Below are positions 1-12,340 of a stretch of DNA of 64,000 nucleotides, piece by piece (positions within the stretch are counted from its first letter, which is position 1; each line of letters begins with the position of its first letter). The translations under genes were made by a program, and so were the position numbers. The stretch spans positions 51,022,872 through 51,086,871 of the forward strand of contig NC_134844.1 of the NCBI RefSeq assembly GCF_965363235.1, given 5' to 3'. Below the pieces are notes generated by a model that saw only the letters and a program-made list of their open reading frames with translations, searched no databases and had not been told where the DNA came from. Source of the DNA: Mytilus galloprovincialis. Its lineage: Eukaryota; Mollusca; Bivalvia; Mytilida; Mytilidae.

Positions 1-379
1 TAATTAATGCTCTACCAGCTTATAGTATCAATTTTAATTTCTTAATTTCTTAATTTGTACCTAACCTCACATAAGTACATCCTTAAACGTTTTTTTTATA
101 TTAACACATATTTTTTCATACTTAATCAGCAGAAGAAGGAGGATTTAGCAATATGTATAAGTCTGTGAGTAATGAATGACAGGATATCATATATAATGCA
201 ATAACATTTAAGCGGTAACGATTTTTTGCTCAAATGTTTAATTCCAATATACCGTAGTTTTGACTTCATTTTGTAAATATTTTGTAAATGTAACATAAAG
301 CTTCATTTCTGCCTCACATGTAATTGCTTATGACAGTAATCAGACATCAGTATTTCCATAATTACAATTTATAAATTAG

Positions 380-620
380 ATATAAGAAGATGTGGTATGT
401 GTGCCAAAATGGCAACTCTTCATCCAAGTCACAATTTATAAACATGAACCATTATAGGTCAAGATAAAAGGGCCCCAAACATGACTAGTATAAAACCATT
501 TAAAAGGGAAAACCAACGGTCTAATCTATATAAACACGAGAAACAAGAAACACTGATTAACCACATCAAGAATCGATCACAACTGAACATCAGATTTCTG
601 ACTTAGGACAGGTTCAAGCA
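380..620 (+). repeat. Dispersed family A repeat, diverged copy
   Basis: It begins with 'agaagatgtggtatg', continues with a degenerate 'caactcttcatccaagtc' and 'aaccattataggtcaa' block, then 'aaaaccatttaaaagggaaaaccaacgg'-type sequence. This same order of blocks recurs many times in the window (for example 1565, 9540, 12036, 63553 plus; 54505, 58365, 62410 minus). It has no coding capacity. I treat it as a non-autonomous element abundant in mussel DNA; its class (SINE-like or MITE) cannot be decided from this window. Confidence 0.6.
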
Positions 621-1564
621 ATTGCAGTGCGTTTAAACTTTTAAATAGGTACAAACCTTAGCCCTTATCTGATATTATAGTGTAGCATCACAATATAGAA
701 AGACACACACTAAAATATCAATTAAAATGGTTTAACTCAATCTAAAGACATGTTAACACAAGTGAACATACATTGAAAGAATACATTATATGTATGTTCT
801 ATTGTATATACAAAATCAATAAAATAAGATGTGGAAAATTAAAGTAAGAGTATTATACCGCTGTGTAATGTCAAACAATCTCAGAAAAGCAATAACCTTT
901 GTAAACTATCCAACATTTACAATAATGTACACATGTTAACAAAAATGATATTGTAGTTAGGGATACAGCTTAACAAATATTTTTGAAGTTCATAGTTCGA
1001 AAAAGTGACGATTCATAGTAATACAAAACACTTATCAAAGCTGGTGTATGGACCAGTTATAACCCTGGATAGTTTACATTAAAAACAAATAACATTAAAT
1101 AGTATGAAGAGGTCAAATTAACAACAAAGCACGATTTGAGAGTCCTTGCAGTTACTGACAAATAGTTAAAAAAAATCATACATCAGACACTAAAATAAAC
1201 TAAAACACATCACAGGGAATTAGTATGTTAACGTGATGGTCATTCAAAGAAGACATGACGTGTGAAATGCAAAAAAACAAATGTATCGACAAGGAGTAGG
1301 AGAGTAAGAAGTTAACCTCTTTATTTATAAAAAGTAATGTAGGTGTGTCTATATATATCTTGTTTGAAAAGAATACAAAACTAGTAGTTTTATTTTGCCG
1401 ATGACAAAATCGACATTTGTGTCAATGTAAACTATATTCAAAGATCTTATTACAACATTGGTAAGATAACCTTAACTAATAAGTTTAGATACATTTACAC
1501 AGACCACATGGTGATTTCCGCGCTTTTAATACAATAATACCATAAAATGCAGGATGTGAAATAC

Positions 1565-1862
1565 CTTATATAGATATAGGAAGATGTGGTGCGAGTGCCA
1601 ATGAGACAACTCTCCATGCAAATAACAATTTATAAACATTAACCATTATAGGTCAATGTACGGCCTTCAACACGGAGCCTTTGTTCACACCGAATAATAA
1701 GCTATAAAGGGCCTCAAAATTACTAGTCTAAGTGTGAAACCATTCAAACGGGAAAACCAACGATCTAATCTATATATATAAAAAAAAAAAAACGGAAAAC
1801 GAGAAACACGTATAAATTACATAAACAAACAACAACAACTGTACATCAGATTCCTTGCACAC
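1565..1862 (+). repeat. Dispersed family A repeat
   Basis: A clearer copy. Its blocks in order are 'aagatgtggtgcgagtgcc', 'gagacaactctccatgc', 'cattataggtcaatgtac', 'ggccttcaacacggagcc', 'cgggaaaaccaacg', then an AT/A-rich spacer and 'acgagaaacacg'. Same orientation as the copies at 380 and 9540. Confidence 0.7.
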
Positions 1863-3339
1863 ATGTAATCATGGTATCTATGATAAGTTTATTTCTATCA
1901 TGTTTTAAAATTAAAAAAGCAATCAATGAATACTACACAAACTTGTGATCTTGACTACTATTCAGTTATGAATTCTAGTATAAACAATTGTTGTGTGACA
2001 ATATTCCATATAACTATTGGTTTGTGTCAGGCAAACATATTTTTCGTTAAAGCTATATCTTAACCCCCTGGCTTAGCAATACACCTGACATTTTGAGAGT
2101 CGTATCTCTCTTTCATCGGAATTATAACTTAAGTATCAATAACTTTTATTAGGAAAAGAGCTTCATGATACCATAAAGACCATACAATTAAAAGGCTGAA
2201 AAGTTAATAGTTTCCCCATGACAAACATATGTGAATATTATAAAACTAAAATGAGTTTGTTCGACAATACTGCTCCTTTAACCCTTAAAAAATAAGATCC
2301 TATTGTCATAATTAAAATTAAATGAAATGATTTTTATAGTTATCTAGATAACATTCATGCTTATCATGCGCAAAGTTGTCGTTATGCACTCTTCCTGCTC
2401 ATGTATTAATATATTTTTATAATGCATCCTCCACTAAGTATGGAGCCATAGTAGAAGAAATGTCAAATGACTCAATGGTGCAGTGATAAATAAATTAGTC
2501 TGCATGGACCCCACACTTTTTCTTTCGTTTCTTGGTTAATCATATTCCCTAATTAGGCATTTCTGCGGCTGTCATTAAATGAAATGATTACTCGACACAC
2601 ACAGTTGCATTACGTATGGTGTCTGTTTAGCATGTTTAAAATCTAAATCAATTACGACATTGAAGAGCTATATAAACCAAATGTTTCATAACAAATTCTC
2701 CATGGTTGTCTGAAATGACATTTCAAATGACACGAGTACACAATGCCAATGGTCCTGTTCAACTTGATAAAAAAATGCTTACATTAAGTAATTTCATCAA
2801 TGCTAGGACACATTATATGAAGTTTCAACAGTTGATTATAATCACATGACCTTAGTAAACACATTAAATAATGTCAATAAATTAGTAATTAGTTTATAGA
2901 AGTAAACAATTTAGAAAAGCTTTCCAATAGATTTACATTAACACACCATTTTCGTTGCATGTTCGAATCATTCATTTGTGTGATTAAACAAGTTACGTTT
3001 ACGTGATAATTCTGACCTTGTATTCCTGTTATATATAACTGAATAAACATCTTTATGTGATTTGATCTGTTTTGTTAATATAGTAGGATCGACCACAACA
3101 TTTTTGTCTCGAATATGTTGATGAAATGACACTTTAAAAACAGTTATCTTTTAAAATTTGAATAAATACCAATTTGTGCATAATCAGTATAAAAAAAGTT
3201 TTCACTCTCTCTTTTAAGTGTGTAAATATTCTGTATTGATTTCACCAAATGCATACGACCACATAATACAATCTATTATAATGTTATTCAGCCGCTCACA
3301 CTCACCAATTCAACATACTCTTCAAAACACACACATACA

Positions 3340-3530
3340 CAATTAAAAAAAAAAAAGTAAAATCACAAAAATACTGAACTCAGAGGAAAATCAATTCGGA
3401 AAGTCCATAAACACATGGCAAAATCAAATAACAAAACGCATCAAAAACGAATGGACAAAAACTGTCATATTCCTGACTTGGTACAGGCATTTTCAAATGT
3501 AGAAAATGGTGGATTGAACCTGGTTTTATA
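3340..3530 (+). repeat. Dispersed family C repeat, forward copy
   Basis: The segment from the poly-A run through 'aaatactgaactcagagg', 'ccataaacacatggcaaa' and 'tgtcatattcctgacttg' reappears as a diverged reverse complement at 37685-37840. It is non-coding. The two copies in opposite orientation show that it is a dispersed repeat, not a local feature. Confidence 0.55.
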
Positions 3531-3904
3531 GCTAGCCAAACCCCTCACCTGTACGACAGTCGTATCACATTCCATTATATTGTCAGCGATGCGTGAACAA
3601 AACAAACAGAAACAACAGTCAAAAATAGGGGTACAGCAGTCAACATTGTATTATCAACTTATCATCACTATAAAAACAACAAATATAACGAAGAAGCACA
3701 AAAAAGCATACATTAAATTAACATCCTCATTTTGATTATGTTATACGATTTTATTTGTCTATGTAAAATGCACCCATCAACGAAGGAGGGTTTTGAGTAC
3801 TGGTGTAAAATTGCGTGTTTGAAATTCGCACAGGTAGACATGAAATAATTTTGTTGTTCAAAGTATGACGGGATGCATAAATACAGTCACGCAAAAAAGA
3901 TATA

Positions 3905-3907
<3 letters not shown>

Positions 3908-3949
<42 letters not shown>
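3908..3949. repeat. Poly-A run, 42 bases
   Basis: Uninterrupted adenine run following 'tatatata'. It may be the tail of an old retroposed sequence, but nothing upstream identifies a parent. Confidence 0.95.
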
Positions 3950-3951
<2 letters not shown>

Positions 3952-5495
3952 GACTAAACAGTATAAAGTAATAATAAATAAAATAATAGTGTGGTTCAAA
4001 GTATGACCGGATGTATCAAAACCATCCAACCGGCATCCACAGATATAAACACCAATCCCATATACATTATATACTAGTATGTATATGTTTTCATATAAAA
4101 CAAATCAAAAAAGGACTAGTCTGTGAATGCAAACAAAAAACGGAGGGTCGTCTAAAAAAATTTATCAGTGATGTTTGAATCACTAATGTTCGTCGGCCTA
4201 AAGATTCACAGGATTGAATTAAAACCTGCGAACTCTATAACCAACATCACTCAAAAAAGGATGTTTTACTCGTAACAAAGAAGGTTTCAACCGATAAAGC
4301 CGAACTAAATGTCTAAATCTTTCCATATATGAAATAATTTAATAAAGATATATGCTATTTGAGCAAACGAAATCTCTAACTTAATACATTAATATAGATT
4401 TATATGAGTACGTTCTTATACCACCCCTAATTAAAAGTGCATTGTTTCTTTTTTTATAAAGTTCAGATTTTTTTTTATGAGTTTGAATTATGTTGGTCTA
4501 CTGAAGATCAAAACCAAAACACAAAGACAAAACAACTAAGACCCCAAATAGGAGGTAATTTCATGCGTTAATGAACGATTTGCAATCCTGTTACATAAAA
4601 AGCACCTGGTAAAAGGCAACTTTGGTGATTAGTCACATTCATTGATATCGCACTCAGAAGTTGAAATATATCCATGTTCTTTTGTAAAACAGAATTGAAA
4701 TAACAGTAAATCAACTTATGATTATATGATTTGTATGTGAAATGGAAGGCATATTTTATTTTGACAACAGTCTACGAAAAATAGCAAATAAATTAGATTG
4801 TTTAGCAGTGTATAAACTCAACCTTACATTCTGTTATAGCCAATCCTATAAGAACATCAAAGGTTGTTAGGAATAAAATCAACGATACATAAGTCTAAAC
4901 ATTTTTTAAACTAAATCACATAATCGCATCTTAAATGTCATTTAAGAGATTTACACTGATGCTTCAGTTGTATTGCATGTTCTAGACATTGATTATGTTT
5001 GCGGGGTTAAGACGGTTAAAATGATATCAATGTCGTAAAAATTAATCTGTCGTAACAAGAATAATGTACTCTGATTTGGATTGTAATACTTGAAAACAGA
5101 CATCGACTTTTTATTTATAAATATAAGCCTATGTTTTAACTTTTAGACTTAAATTTTGATTAATTATTTTATCTTGTAAGAATTGATTAAAACAATTTGA
5201 CCTTTTGTTCACATTTACAATTCAGATGGTAAACCTGTTGGCGTTATGTAACATAACAGCTTGTAATGACTGGAATAGAACAAACTCTTTTATTTTCAAA
5301 TTTTATATGAAAAAATAAACCATTTAATATTAATAGAAACCCAAATTATATTGACTTGTAAATTTTACTTATTTACTTACTGCCCTTGTACGCCATTGTA
5401 ACATTTTATTATAGATAAATCATAACTGCATAATCCAAATAACTTAATATTTTCTGAAAGAAAGAAATATCGCAAACACACCAACAACTACACTC

Positions 5496-5499
<4 letters not shown>

Positions 5500-5553
<54 letters not shown>
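5500..5553. repeat. (GA)n microsatellite
   Basis: About 26 perfect AG dinucleotides in a row, about 110 bases outside the left end of the large fold-back element. Confidence 0.97.
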
Positions 5554-5557
<4 letters not shown>

Positions 5558-5663
5558 CAACTTAACCAAAAGACTTAAAGGATAAAATGTATGTCTATTT
5601 ATTGAATACCATCATTTTAGATCACGAAGGCTAAAACAAATTAACCTTACACAGCTGTATGTG

Positions 5664-6283
5664 GTCCGTGTATATCTGCGTCCATTCGTTTTTCGTTTTG
5701 AAATATCAAAAACAAAAAACAAAAAACGAAAGTGTTTTCATTTTTCATTTTTGATTTCATAAAAACCAAAATGAAAAACGAAAGTGTTTTCATTTTTCGT
5801 TTTTGATTTCTTAAAAACCAAAACGAAAAACGAAAGTGTTTTCATTTTTCGTTTTTGATTTCTTAAAAACCAAAATGAAAAACAAAAGTGTTTTCGTTTT
5901 TCGTTTTTTATTTCACAAACAAAAAAACGGAAAACAAAAGTATTTTCATTTTTCAATTTTGATTTCTCAAAAACTAAAATCGAAAAATGAAAGTGTTTTC
6001 TTTTTTCATTTTTTGATTTCACAAAAACAAAAAACGAAAAACGAAAGTGTATTTATGTTATCTTTCCAACACAGTTTAATTGTCATTCAAAAAATGACAA
6101 TGTTGTCATTTGTCATTCATTTAAAGGTCGTTAAAGTATACATGCACAGCGGTTGTCAGATCAATACTACTTTAATCGAAGATAATATCGACGAATGCAA
6201 AAGTCTTTAGCAATCGGAACAATATGGATGCGTGAACTTTATTACTTTTAAGTTTAGAAAGGTCGATCCAAGATTATTAGAAT
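5664..6283 (+). repeat. Left arm of fold-back element 1
   Basis: The motif 'agtgttttc' (or a one-base variant) recurs at 5731, 5783, 5835, 5887, 5939, 5992 and 6046, giving spacings of 52-54 bases. Each unit is built of complementary 'gaaaaacgaaa' and 'tttttcgttttt' blocks, so single units can also fold back. After ~6050 the arm is unique sequence. The open frames on both strands here (5738-6022, 5836-6210) are by-products of the repeats. Confidence 0.85.
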
Positions 6284-7972
6284 TGATGACCAAGATCCAT
6301 CTGCCAGTATTTTACGAACTACGAGGACGATAATGTATTTTGCTTGATTTAATTTTCAAAATTTCCGTAATTTCACAATTGAAACTGGGATATTAAATTG
6401 GTTTGTCATTAGGAGCCTATAAGGTATTAATTTTGCTTATTTGTGAAGACTATAAGGTGACATTAACTAGAGGTCGTTGATGGGGGATTATGGAATTGAG
6501 AATAGTGGACAAAAAATATAGATAATAGAGACAATGGACCAAGAAATAAATAAAATAGCTAGAATAATAGTGTTAAAATGTAATGATAAGAGTATAATTG
6601 TCAAAAAGTATAAAGAATAGAGAAATATGGCATAAAATATCAAAGAATACAGAAATTAAGAACCCCGAATCCAGACCATCATACTAATTGCCTTAATGAA
6701 CGTTAGTTTGTCTCTGGGAGATTGCTATTGGTTATCATATGGTTTCTCTTTATTTCTATGTCTATCAATTCAGAAGCATGCTTTCATTATTTACCAACAT
6801 TTTACATATCACATTATAAAAAAAGACTATTATTTTGCAAACTACCATAGATTTCCGGTAATTGTTCTGCATAGACCACACCACATTGGAGTTCCTGTAA
6901 TTTTTTTTTCAAGTGGACCGCAGTTACCCACCCTACCCCATCATTACATAAAAGTTAATAAACAAATGTCTACGGAAATACTTCTGTCCGAACAATGTGT
7001 AAAGGGGAGCTTGGTAGCTGATGTCTGCTGGAGAAAAAAATCAAGGTTGCTGTTTAGCTTATTTTTTTTCAAAGATAGGTCCAAAGTTGGGGTCGAACAC
7101 CGAACCCCATCCTTACCGAAAATGTAATAAAAATTGTCCTCACTAGGTGCAAAGGGAAGCTGGGTAGCTGGGGTCTACAGTAGAAAAATCCAGGGTGTTG
7201 TTCTGCTTAGTTTTTTTTTTCTAAAGTAGGTCTAAAGTTCAGGTCGTATACCCTACAAAAACCCTTACCAGACAGTTAATAAAAAAATTCTGCAGCAATG
7301 CTTTTATCTGCTCTAGGTGATAACGTAAGCTAGAGATCTAGGGCCTACTTGATCAAAATTACAAGTTAATTTATAGCACGGATCAATCTTTTTTAAGCTA
7401 ATAAATAATTTACTTGCCCACCATACTTTGAATACAAAAAACAAACCTTTTGTCCAGTCATATTTAAGCGAAATCCACTAGTTCAGAGGTAGAATGTTTT
7501 GTAAAAACAGTTTTGTGTGGCAAAAAAAAGTTAAAGCACGAGTGCAACTTTCTTTTCTTTTAATGCAGAATTATTATTACTTTTCATGAACTATTTGACG
7601 GGATGCCGATAATAAGGAAAGCTATTTCACCCAATAGTGCAATTTTGCCATCATAAAAAAAAAATCATAATTATTTACGATTCTCTAAACACTCCAAGTG
7701 TTGACTATTTAAAATGTAAAGCGGGCAGTACGCTGTGTAATATATCGAAAGCGATTGATTTTGGCTTTATATAACTAATAATAACATAAGATGTATGTTT
7801 CATTATAATTCGTTATTCTGATTGGCTAGCTGCACATCTCATGTTACATTACACAACGAAAATCATTATTCATGATGACACGAGGTCCCACAATAAAGTG
7901 CAAAGGTGAATTTAATAAAAACCTGATAAAAATCGTGTTTTCATGATCCTAGCTAAAACATGTAATTATAAA

Positions 7973-8124
7973 TATTGAATGCTTCTTTTTGTAACTTCAT
8001 AGGGTTGTAAAAGCGTTGACCGTGCGTACATTTTCAGAATGAAGCGCTTCCGCTTTTCATACAAAATGTATTTCGGTCATCGCTTTACACCTCAATGAAG
8101 TAACAAAAAAAAAAAGCATTCAAT
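7973..8124. mobile_element. Palindromic MITE (~150 bp)
   Basis: Left arm 'attgaatgcttctttttg', then 'taacttcatagggttgt' and 'aaaagcgttgaccg'. The right arm, read on the opposite strand, gives the same order with small differences. The loop is ~50 bases. No coding capacity. It lies inside fold-back element 1. Confidence 0.65.
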
Positions 8125-8337
8125 TCTTAAATAAACCAGAAATGAAATTTTAAAATTCATTGAAAAGTGTCTTTGACTGCTTAATTATATTTTAAAAACT
8201 GATGATATAGTGGTTATATATTAATAAAAACATTTTAAGTACGTTTGAGTCTTATGCAATATTTGTTTTTATATATTTGAAAACTGACTGCTACCGACTG
8301 GTTGCTTGAGCCTGGTCTCACAAACTCCGCATTTTCA

Positions 8338-8591
8338 TTACAGCCGATTACATTGAGTGTGTAGACAAAGGTAATATCTTTGGATCGCTTGTTTGTTAGC
8401 TGAACTATGAAGTAACTAGGTAAGGTATACCACCCTCCTGTAGAAGGAGCCTAGTCCTACAGACAGATTGATTGGTTATTTGTCGAACTAGTCTAATCTT
8501 AAAGGAGGGTAGTTTACCTAACCTAATAATACAAGCAAGCTAACCAAGGATAGGCTACCTTTGCCTACACACTCAGTGCAATCGGCTGTAA
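8338..8591. mobile_element. Palindromic MITE family P, copy 1 (~254 bp)
   Basis: Begins 'ttacagccgattacattg' and ends with 'caatcggctgtaa'. The arms continue inward through 'gtgtagacaaaggta' and 'ctaggtaaggtatacc', meeting near a 'ctacagacagattgattgg' centre. The same palindrome occurs at 55853-56133 and 61027-61299. It is a non-coding fold-back MITE. Confidence 0.8.
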
Positions 8592-8971
8592 CTTTTTTAC
8601 ATTACAGGTTGCAACACCTTGCCAAATTATAGGTTCCAATAAACGTTTGGAAATTTTAGTTAATGTGCTTTCCCATAGGGTTTTATGCAGAACAATTACC
8701 GGAAATCTATTATGGAAACTTGCAAAAACAATATCAAAATCGAAATGTAAGTGAACAATGAAGTTACTCACATTAAAAAAGGTTGATACATTGAAGGCCA
8801 AATATTTTTTTTTTATTCTTGCGTGTCTTATTATAATCAGACGGTAATTTTAGAGTTTACAAAGAAATTTAATATTAAGACAAACATTAATGTCGAGTTT
8901 CATTGGTGAAATTAACACTACAATACAAATAAAGGATTCTCAAATGATCATGACTTTTGCGTGTAGTAAAA

Positions 8972-8992
8972 TGATCAATGAATCAATGAATG

Positions 8993-9023
<31 letters not shown>

Positions 9024-9050
9024 TGATCAATCAATCAATTGATCAATCAA
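8972..9050. repeat. (AATC)n microsatellite with ATTGATC interruptions
   Basis: Imperfect 'aatc' tetranucleotide run with 'gaatg' and 'aattgatc' interruptions, directly before a family B copy. Such a run may be the tail of, or an insertion point for, the element that follows. Confidence 0.9.
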
Positions 9051-9054
9051 TAAA

Positions 9055-9535
9055 ATTGAAAATGGAAATAAAAAATGTGTCAAAGAAACAACGGTCAGCC
9101 TAACCAAAGAGCATAGCCGAAGGCCACCAATGAGTCTTCAACACAACGAGAAAATCCGGGCTTCAGCTGGTCTCTAAATAAAAATATATACTAGTAATGT
9201 GAAAATGGACGTCACACTTAACTTAGACAAAAAAAAACATAAAAAAAACTAACAAAGATCAGAGTCTACTGTCTTGGGACAGGCGCAAAAATACGGCTGG
9301 GCTCAACATGCTTTGTTAGATCTCAACCCTCCCGCTATACAATTATATCTAGCTCATGTAGAATAAACAAACACACAACAATATGCACAGAGAAACTCAG
9401 TTTAAAAGAAATCCGAGTCCGATGACAAAATAGTAAACAAAAGAAACTACACAAAACGAATATGATTCATAAATTAACAAAGAACTACTAGCAGTAACTG
9501 ACATGCCAATTCCAGACCCCAATCAAAAATATCGA
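9055..9535 (+). repeat. Dispersed family B repeat, nearly full length
   Basis: Order of blocks: 'atgtgtcaaagaaacaac', 'gagcatagccgaaggcc', 'gagtcttcaacacaacg', 'tatatactagtaatgtg', 'cttgggacaggcgcaaaa', 'agatctcaaccctccc', 'aagaaatccgagtccgatg', 'ctgacatgccaattccag'. The same order occurs at 32105-32610 (plus), partly at 57260-58365 (plus), and as minus-strand fragments at 45362-45510 and 37955-38040. Non-coding; class undetermined. Confidence 0.75.
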
Positions 9536-9539
9536 AAGA

Positions 9540-10545
9540 ATATATAGATATAAGAAGATGTGCATGGTATGAGTGCCAATGAGACAACTCTCCATCCAAG
9601 TCACAGTGTGTAGAAGGAAACTATTATAGGTTAAAGTACCCTCTTCAACACGAATCCTTGGCTCACACCGAATAGCAAGTTATAAGGATCCTCCAAAATG
9701 ACTAGTGTAAAACCATTCAAACGGGAAAAACAAAGGTCTAAACTCTATATATAACTAGAGGCTCTGAAGAGCCTGTGTCGCTCACCTTGGTCTATGTGTT
9801 TTTGGTGATGGTGATGTGTTCGTAGATCTTACTCTACAAAACATTGTTGATGCTTACAATTATCTCTATCTATAATGAACTTAGCCTAGTAGTTTCAGTG
9901 GAAAATATTTTGTAAAAATGTACAAATTTATGAAAATTGTTAAAAATTGACTATAAAGGGCAATTACTCCTTAAGGGGTCAATTGACCATTTTCGTCATG
10001 TTGACTTATTTGTAGGTCTTACTTTGCTGTAAATTATTGATGTTTACAGTTTATCTCTATCTATAATAATATTCAAGAAAATAACCAAAAGCTGCAAGAT
10101 TTTCTTCAAGAGTTACCAATTCAGGGGCAGCAACATAACAACAGGTTGTCTGATTCATCTGAAAATTTCAGGGCAGATAGATAATGACCTAATAAACAAT
10201 TTTATCCATATCAGATTTGCTCTTAATGCTTTGATTTCTGAAATATAAGCCAAAATCTTCATTTTACTCCTATGTTCTATTTTTATCCATGGCGACCATC
10301 TTGGTTAGTTGGCAAGGTCACCGGACACATTTGTTTTACTAGATATCTCAATAATGATGGTGGCTAAGTTTGGTTGAATTTGGCTCTGTAGTTTCACAGG
10401 GGAAGATTTTTGTAAAAGTTACGACGACGGACGACGGACGCCAAGATATAAGAAAAGCTCACTTGACACTTCGGGCCAGGTGAGCTAAAAAAACGAGAAG
10501 CGAGAACGACATCAACAAACGACAACTACTGTTATTTGTGTGATT
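9540..10545 (+). repeat. Dispersed family A repeat interrupted by another element
   Basis: Family A blocks run from 'aagaagatgtgcatgg' to 'aaactctatatataa' (9540-9754) and resume with 'aaaaaacgagaagcgag' at 10487. The break is at the A/T-rich spot where the uninterrupted copy at 1565 has 'tatatataaaaaa'. The interruption is the element at 9755-10486. Confidence 0.7.
9755..10486. mobile_element. Nested hairpin-ended non-coding element (~730 bp), Helentron-like?
   Basis: Starts 'ctagaggctctgaagagcc' (a small hairpin, GGCTCT/AGAGCC-like) and ends with an imperfect hairpin 'agctcacttgacac..cgggccaggtgagct' at 10456-10486. It contains repeated 'gttgatgcttacaattatctctatctataat'-like segments (9849 and 10038) and a 'gacgacggacgacggacgcc' tract. 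It sits inside a family A copy between A/T bases with no obvious target duplication. I know this family as abundant in bivalves. Helentron-like ends (subterminal hairpin, AT insertion) are an inference. Confidence 0.5.
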
Positions 10546-11329
10546 TTTTTTATTACTAGACCAAATATTTCATGATTTTTTATTATCTAGGACTGTATTT
10601 TTGATTAACAATTGATAACCAAGTTTAATAAAAATCATATGTGTGTATAGCAAACATATTAACTTTGGCTTGAAAGACGTCTATTTAATTGTTTTCGACT
10701 CGCTCTGCTTGGTCGGAAAAATTGACAAGAATAAAATCCTAAGATTGAACGCGTTCGTTCAACAATCTTATTAAAATTAATATATATATATTAATTTTCT
10801 CATACACATAAGTATTACGAAATCAGAGATATACATTTTGATTAGATTAGTTCGTCTAATTTACAATTGTAGTGTTATCTGCAGTAAATTTACTGACTTC
10901 TTTAATAAAGAATTTGAATAAGAATGTGTCCATACCACATAAATGCCCCACTCGCATTATCATTTTCCATGTCTAGTGGACCGTGGAATTGAGGGTCAGA
11001 ACTCTATATTTGGCATTGAAATTAAAAAGATCATATGATATAGAATATGTGTACGAGTTTCAAAAAATATATATCTGTACATTAACTTCACTTTAAAGTA
11101 TAGAGATGTGATTTTTTTTCTGAGACAAGTGCTTGTGACAATCCAAAAGAACTTGCAGTCATTCGATGTTCAGTACTTCAGTACTTTGATTGTTTGAAAA
11201 CGAGGTAAAAATACCCTGGCACATTCGGTATGTGTTTTTGTTAGACCTTTTTTTTTTCCTTCTGTTTTGTATCGATCTCATACGTTAAGCCCTTTTCCAC
11301 TGATTTGTATAGTTTGGTCTTATGCTGTG

Positions 11330-11690
11330 CTGTAACAAAACTGTCCCGGCTGTTTACAAGCATGTTAAACGCCACAATATATTGTATGTGTCTGCTCCAA
11401 TTCAGGAGCATGTAGTTCAATGGTTTTCGTTTGTTGATGTCTTTTATATGTGTTTTTCGTAATTCATGTTGTTTTAAAATAGGCTGTTATTTTTCTCAAT
11501 TGAACTGTTTCATATTTTTCAATTCATGGACTATTGTAGCCGACAATACCGTATGTTTTTTCTCATTGTTGAAGATTATATGGTTGCCTATATATAATTG
11601 CTTACATCCACTACATTTAAACTTTGTTGGATAGTTGACTCATTTGCATTAATACCAAATCTCCTTATTAAAAGTTGAGGGGTGTGTGTG
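11330..11690 (-). repeat. Diverged family A repeat, reverse orientation
   Basis: Read on the minus strand this gives weak versions of the family A order, ending (plus strand) in 'gttgactcatttgcattaataccaaatctcctt'-type sequence. The short open frame 11431-11634 lies in it and is not a gene. Confidence 0.45.
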
Positions 11691-12035
11691 TTTCTTTGGA
11701 AAATTTCAATGTTTTTCTCCCAGGTCACTCAGTTTGAATAGAATATTTTGACATTTTGCTGTGCTCTTGGATTTGAGTTAAGAGCCAACCAAAGCTCACG
11801 GCCTGTTGGTGGGTAGTTGATGACTATATGGTAAGCTCTGGATGTCTTTTTGAGTATTGCATACGGTGATTTGGTGATGTCTTCATGCCATGCATTGTCC
11901 CATTACTTTATATAGACAGCTCATCAGTCAACCTGATCTATCAAGTAGCTCTCCTCGCCTTTTGTATAGTCAGACGAAAAAATAGATATAAACTGACTTA
12001 GCTTGGTATATACATGTTTATTTAATATACTCATA

Positions 12036-12340
12036 TAAATATAAAAAAGAAGATGTGGTATGATTGTCAATGAGACAACTCTCCACAAGAGACCAACATA
12101 ACACAGAAATTATCAACTAAGGTCATCGTACGGCCTTCAACAATGAGCAAAGCCCATACCGCATAGTCAGATATAAAAGTCCCTGAAATGACAATGTAAA
12201 ACAATATAAACAAGAAAACTAACTTATTTATGCACAAAAATTGAACGCATTGAAACGACAACCACTGAATTACAGGCTCCTGACTTGGGACAGGCACATA
12301 CATTTTGAATGTGGCGGGGTTAAACATGTTAGCAGGATCC
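12036..12340 (+). repeat. Dispersed family A repeat
   Basis: A well preserved copy: 'aagatgtggtatgattgtc', 'gagacaactctccacaag', 'aacacagaaattatcaac', 'gtcatcgtacggccttc', 'gagcaaagcccataccgc', ending in 'cttgggacaggcac' and 'gtggcggggttaaacatg'. The tail blocks are shared with family B, so A and B probably have a related 3' portion. Confidence 0.75.

Larger units (their letters stand above)
1..5490. other. Gene-free AT-rich stretch
   Basis: No coding sequence is supportable here. The only longer open frame (3751-4029, minus) is a poly-phenylalanine artefact of the poly-A run at 3908-3949. The stretch holds two family A copies (380-620, 1565-1860), one family C repeat (3340-3530) and otherwise unstructured AT-rich DNA. 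Confidence 0.7.

Noticed and set aside
3751..4029. 92-codon minus-strand frame with a poly-Phe run
   Set aside because: Produced by the 42-base poly-A run; no conserved motif on either side.
5738..6210. Open frames of 94 and 124 codons on opposite strands
   Set aside because: Both lie in the 52-bp tandem units of a fold-back arm, and the peptides are low-complexity repeats (KNENTFVF and similar). The mirror arm gives the same frames.
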